From Planctomycetota bacterium (lineage in GTDB: Bacteria; Planctomycetota; Phycisphaerae; Sedimentisphaerales; Anaerobacaceae): 9,042 bases of DNA. Position 1 is the first letter of the stretch. Every line of letters begins with the position of its first letter. Below, one piece after another: positions 6,997-9,042 of the stretch. Made by a program: the position numbers and the translations under genes. The stretch lies in the NCBI GenBank assembly GCA_013202635.1, contig JABMRO010000800.1, positions 1 to 9,042 of the forward strand, written 5' to 3'. The notes below the pieces were generated by a model, which saw only the letters and a program-made list of their open reading frames with translations, was not told the DNA's origin and did no database searches.

Positions 6997-7012
6997 GATG
7001 GATAGTTCCATC
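6997..7012 (-). other. Intercistronic hairpin between the binding protein and permease genes
   Basis: A perfect 6-bp stem, GATGGA/TCCATC, with a 4-base loop starts 11 bases after the binding-protein stop in transcript orientation. It is followed by TTTC, too short a U-run for strong termination. Importer operons often carry such a structure so that the binding protein mRNA is more abundant or more stable than the downstream permease mRNA; that role here is inferred. Confidence 0.4.
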
Positions 7013-7023
7013 ATCATTCTTGT

Positions 7024-8691
7024 TTAACCCTCCCGGTAAAAATCCTGGAAGCGGATATTGTTCGACGTGTAATATGTCCATCCCTGCAGGTCTGATTTTC
7101 TGGCCAACGAGTAATTAGGATAGGCTATGAACGCCCATGGCGCCTCTGACATTATTATTTTCTGCGCCTGGTCCATCATCTCGATTCGTGCTCCCATATC
7201 CGCAGTTCGGGCGGTTGCATCAATAAGTTCATCCACCTTGGCGTTGGAGTAGTTGCTGTAGTTCACATAAGACTTGGAGTGAAAATATAGCGTCATCGAA
7301 TAGCCAGGGTCGGGACACCACGGCGAATCCACATAAAAGATCATTGGCTGTTTTCGTTCAGTGACATTATTATAAAACGTCGCTGCCGGAACCTTCCGCA
7401 GTTGGAGATCCACGCCAATTTTCTTAAGCGAAGTCTGATAAAGGATGGCGATTGGTTCTTGCACTGGGTCACCAGCATTATATGACAGAGTCGTCTTGAA
7501 ACCGTTGGCATACCCGCTCTGAGCAAGCAACTCCTTCGCCTTTTCAAGGTTGGACTCGTAGGTGTAATAATTCCCCGCCCAGCCAGGGTAAATGTCCGGC
7601 ATGCAAGCATGAAGGGGGCTGCCAAGATTTTGGTATACTGTTTTCAAAATGTCTTGTTGCGGCATCGCGTAGTTCATTGCCTGTCTTACATCGACATTGT
7701 CAAAAGGCTTGATTTTTGCATTTAACTCGATCCAGATCATGAAGGTTGCAGCGACTGTCTCAACCGATACTCCTGATGCCTTCCGCAAGGCAATCAACTC
7801 CAGCGGTTGAAGATACTGAGCAATATCCACAGCACCGCCCTGCAATAGCGATACCCTTGCGGCGGACTGAGGCACCTCCTTAAAGATCACTCTTTTCATG
7901 TAAGGCTTGTCAGGCTTGTAATAATAATCATCACGGGCCGTAAATTCGGCTTGCTGACCGCGGACCAGTCGTTTTAGCCTATAAGGGCCGAAACCGGCCG
8001 AGTCGTTTTCGATGAATTTCCTCGCCCAGGGATCGTCCTTTCCTCCTACTTCCTTGCACTTTTTGGAATCGTAGATCGGGCAGTACAGGTTGGGCTGCAT
8101 TCTTAACAACAAAGGATTAGGCGCATCCAGCCGAAACGAGAAAGTGTAGCGATCTTCGACCACGTTCTGTTCAGGTCTAAAAATGCCCATGGTTGAGGTG
8201 TAAAACGCACCTAATGCGCCTAATGCGAGCTTACGATCCCAGGTCCACTTGACATCATCTGCGGTCAACTCATTACCCCAATTGCTCTTGACACCTTTGC
8301 GCAGATGAAACCGCACCCAACGTCCATCAGGGTCAAGGTCCCAATTCTCCGCCAGCTTACCCCTCACATTGGTGTAACCAACTTTCTTCGGGTAATATGC
8401 GATATCTTCACGATGGACTGTGGGAACCTTTGGATCAGTAATCGGGACAAATTCGAGGAGATTATCATAAAGCGCACCGATAGAATCGAATGTCCCGAGA
8501 CTGACATCGAAATTGCAGTCAAGACTCTGTGGGGTAGCCGGTGCGGCAATAACTAACGTGTCCCCCTTTGCTGCAAATGCTTTCGTCGGGTTCCAGAGTC
8601 CTGGCACCATAGCAGCTCCAGCAAGAGCTGCTCCTCCCTTGAGAAACTGTCGCCTGGTAAATTTAATGCTGTTCTTGGATTCTGTAAACAT
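7024..8691 (-). CDS. Extracellular solute-binding protein, family 5 (DppA/OppA-like), Tat-type signal
   Basis: This 555-residue periplasmic receptor should bind the solute and deliver it to the permease pair. The N-terminus is Tat-like: FTRRQFLKGG (11-20), then the hydrophobic run AALAGAAMVPG and a likely cleavage site at AFA-A (38-41). There is no lipobox Cys, so it should be a free periplasmic protein of a diderm cell. Family-5 features include TLVIAAPATPQSLD (45-58), AENWDLDPDGRWVRFHLRKG (114-133) and NELTADDVKWTWDRK (140-154). The C-terminal half contains the usual repeated pseudosymmetric core (KPFDNVDVRQAMNYAM; KAKELLAQSGY). ATG at 8691 is chosen because AAAAGGAGGT lies just before it; an in-frame longer reading from 8733 has no such site. 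Ligands of this family range over peptides, nickel chelates, opines, sugars and aromatic compounds, and the sequence does not decide among them. Confidence 0.94.
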   Translation of the reverse strand: MFTESKNSIKFTRRQFLKGGAALAGAAMVPGLWNPTKAFAAKGDTLVIAAPATPQSLDCNFDVSLGTFDSIGALYDNLLEFVPITDPKVPTVHREDIAYYPKKVGYTNVRGKLAENWDLDPDGRWVRFHLRKGVKSNWGNELTADDVKWTWDRKLALGALGAFYTSTMGIFRPEQNVVEDRYTFSFRLDAPNPLLLRMQPNLYCPIYDSKKCKEVGGKDDPWARKFIENDSAGFGPYRLKRLVRGQQAEFTARDDYYYKPDKPYMKRVIFKEVPQSAARVSLLQGGAVDIAQYLQPLELIALRKASGVSVETVAATFMIWIELNAKIKPFDNVDVRQAMNYAMPQQDILKTVYQNLGSPLHACMPDIYPGWAGNYYTYESNLEKAKELLAQSGYANGFKTTLSYNAGDPVQEPIAILYQTSLKKIGVDLQLRKVPAATFYNNVTERKQPMIFYVDSPWCPDPGYSMTLYFHSKSYVNYSNYSNAKVDELIDATARTADMGARIEMMDQAQKIIMSEAPWAFIAYPNYSLARKSDLQGWTYYTSNNIRFQDFYREG

Positions 8692-8696
8692 TTTCG

Positions 8697-8706
8697 ACCT
8701 CCTTTT
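8697..8706 (-). promoter_or_regulatory. Strong Shine-Dalgarno site of the binding protein gene
   Basis: The minus strand reads AAAAGGAGGT, nearly the full anti-16S complement, with about 6 bases before the ATG at 8691. It fixes the start and predicts high translation, as expected for an importer's binding protein. Confidence 0.85.
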
Positions 8707-8876
8707 GCTTTGGTTAGACTGCCATACGTCCATAATCTTAAACCGGCCATGGACTACCCTAGCCTTAGTCTCCTATGTTATCAATTGTTTTTGAGCTTCG
8801 GAGATTTTGGTTAATACGGCCTGCTTTCGTTCTGTCTTCTGTCGACGCTTGCGGAGATATATATTTACTACTTCCC
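8707..8876 (-). other. Leader region of the importer operon
   Basis: If transcription starts at the extended -10 described just upstream, a leader of about 180 bases precedes the binding protein. I see no riboswitch consensus and no leader peptide of note. The only structure found is a short stem, GACTA/TAGTC (8752-8756 with 8766-8770), with a 9-base loop, too small to claim a function. A possible second -35-like TTGATA lies at 8779-8784 (minus), without a good -10 partner. Confidence 0.35.
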
Positions 8877-8885
8877 ATTATAGCA
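8877..8885 (-). promoter_or_regulatory. Candidate extended -10 promoter for the importer operon
   Basis: The minus strand reads TGCTATAAT: a perfect TATAAT hexamer with the TGn extension. The -35 position at 17-base spacing (CGGATT) is poor, as is tolerated by extended -10 promoters. It points at the binding protein gene, with a leader of about 180 bases. It lies about 35 bases from the probable transposon end. Confidence 0.5.
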
Positions 8886-8918
8886 TACAATTCCGACAAA
8901 ATCCGCTTCATGAGAAAA

Positions 8919-8962
8919 TAACCCTAGATACCCCGTGCGGGAGCACTAGGAGGGAAGGGTTA
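8919..8962 (+). repeat. Nested imperfect palindrome, probable IS end hairpin
   Basis: TAACCCT (8919-8925) is the exact reverse complement of AGGGTTA (8956-8962). Inside it, CCTAG (8923-8927) can pair with CTAGG (8946-8950), and CCC (8931-8933) with GGG (8939-8941). The outer stem and the CCTAG stem share bases and so are partly alternative. Such branched, imperfect subterminal hairpins are what the HUH transposases of IS200/IS605 bind as single-stranded DNA. Confidence 0.55.
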
Positions 8963-8982
8963 CCTTTGTTTTAGGAATTTAG

Positions 8983-8988
8983 TATAAT
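8983..8988 (+). promoter_or_regulatory. Candidate -10 box for the transposase gene
   Basis: A perfect TATAAT lies 7 bases upstream of the ATG at 8996, with only a weak -35 (TTACCT at 8960-8965, 17-base spacing). If used, transcription would start almost at the start codon, giving a leaderless or near-leaderless message, or initiation at the second in-frame ATG (9011). Confidence 0.3.
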
Positions 8989-8995
8989 AAGCTGC

Positions 8996-9042
8996 ATGAC
9001 CATCAAAAGAATGAGCCATGCAGTATATGATACAAGATATCA
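8996..9042 (+). CDS. tnpA: N-terminal fragment of an IS200/IS605 TnpA-like (Y1 HUH) transposase, cut by the window edge
   Basis: Fifteen codons are visible and the frame is open to the edge: MTIKRMSHAVYDTRY, then CA, the first two bases of a His or Gln codon. The pattern SHxVYDxxYH is how many IS200/IS605 TnpA proteins begin, normally continuing into a VWxxKYR stretch just beyond this point. The start could be ATG 8996 or ATG 9011; no good Shine-Dalgarno site precedes either. The upstream hairpin supports the call. The HUH motif and catalytic Tyr would lie outside the window, so integrity cannot be judged. Confidence 0.6.
   Translation, partial: MTIKRMSHAVYDTRY

Larger units (their letters stand above)
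8919..9042 (+). mobile_element. Left end of an IS200/IS605-type insertion sequence (partial, runs off the window)
   Basis: A structured, GC-rich block is followed by a promoter-like TATAAT and by an open frame whose first residues resemble IS200/IS605 TnpA. This family has no terminal inverted repeats but has imperfect hairpins near each end, which matches the fold seen at 8919-8962. The outer boundary cannot be fixed: these elements make no target duplication, and the other end is outside the window. The assignment rests on 15 codons plus the hairpin, so it is probable rather than certain. Confidence 0.55.

Noticed and set aside
1..9042. CRISPR array, phage genes, toxin-antitoxin pair or rRNA/tRNA genes
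   Set aside because: No regularly spaced repeats, and no such families are visible on either strand.

Overview
The window looks like a piece of chromosome from a strict anaerobe. The main evidence is a tungsten/molybdenum-pterin aldehyde oxidoreductase (AOR) paired with a four-cluster polyferredoxin. The transporter's binding protein carries a Tat-type signal and no lipobox cysteine, which suggests a Gram-negative (diderm) cell. An anaerobic Desulfobacterota or syntroph-like bacterium would fit, but that is an inference; the sequence contains no taxonomic marker.

Layout. Positions 1-312 hold no convincing gene and only weak regulatory candidates. Positions 313-2729 (+) are a two-gene unit: a polyferredoxin subunit (AorA-like) followed, with tight coupling, by the catalytic AOR subunit (AorB-like). 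Positions 2730-2819 are a short convergent gap with two hairpins. Positions 2820-8691 (-) are a complete five-gene ABC importer operon of the peptide/nickel/opine (Dpp/Opp) class. It is transcribed leftward as binding protein, DppC-type permease, DppB-type permease, DppD-type ATPase, DppF-type ATPase. A small hairpin follows the binding protein gene. Positions 8692-8918 hold the operon's leader and an extended -10 promoter. The right edge (about 8919-9042, +) appears to be the left end and first codons of an IS200/IS605-type transposase (tnpA) cut by the window border.

How the parts may work together. The importer should bring an oligopeptide-like or other small solute into the cytoplasm. The AOR pair should oxidise an aldehyde to a carboxylate and pass electrons along the [4Fe-4S] wire of the ferredoxin. 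No FAD/NADH subunit (AorC) is present, so the final acceptor must be encoded elsewhere. The two units are convergent, so a shared pathway is only a hypothesis.

The most unusual signal is in the importer's ATPase pair. The DppD-type subunit has lost the Q-loop glutamine (Pro), the catalytic glutamate (Asp) and the switch histidine (Arg). The partner DppF-type subunit has LSIGQ instead of LSGGQ. In a head-to-tail dimer these four changes fall in the same composite ATP site, leaving the other site intact. That is the one-degenerate-site design known from heterodimeric ABC exporters, seen here in a Dpp/Opp-class importer.
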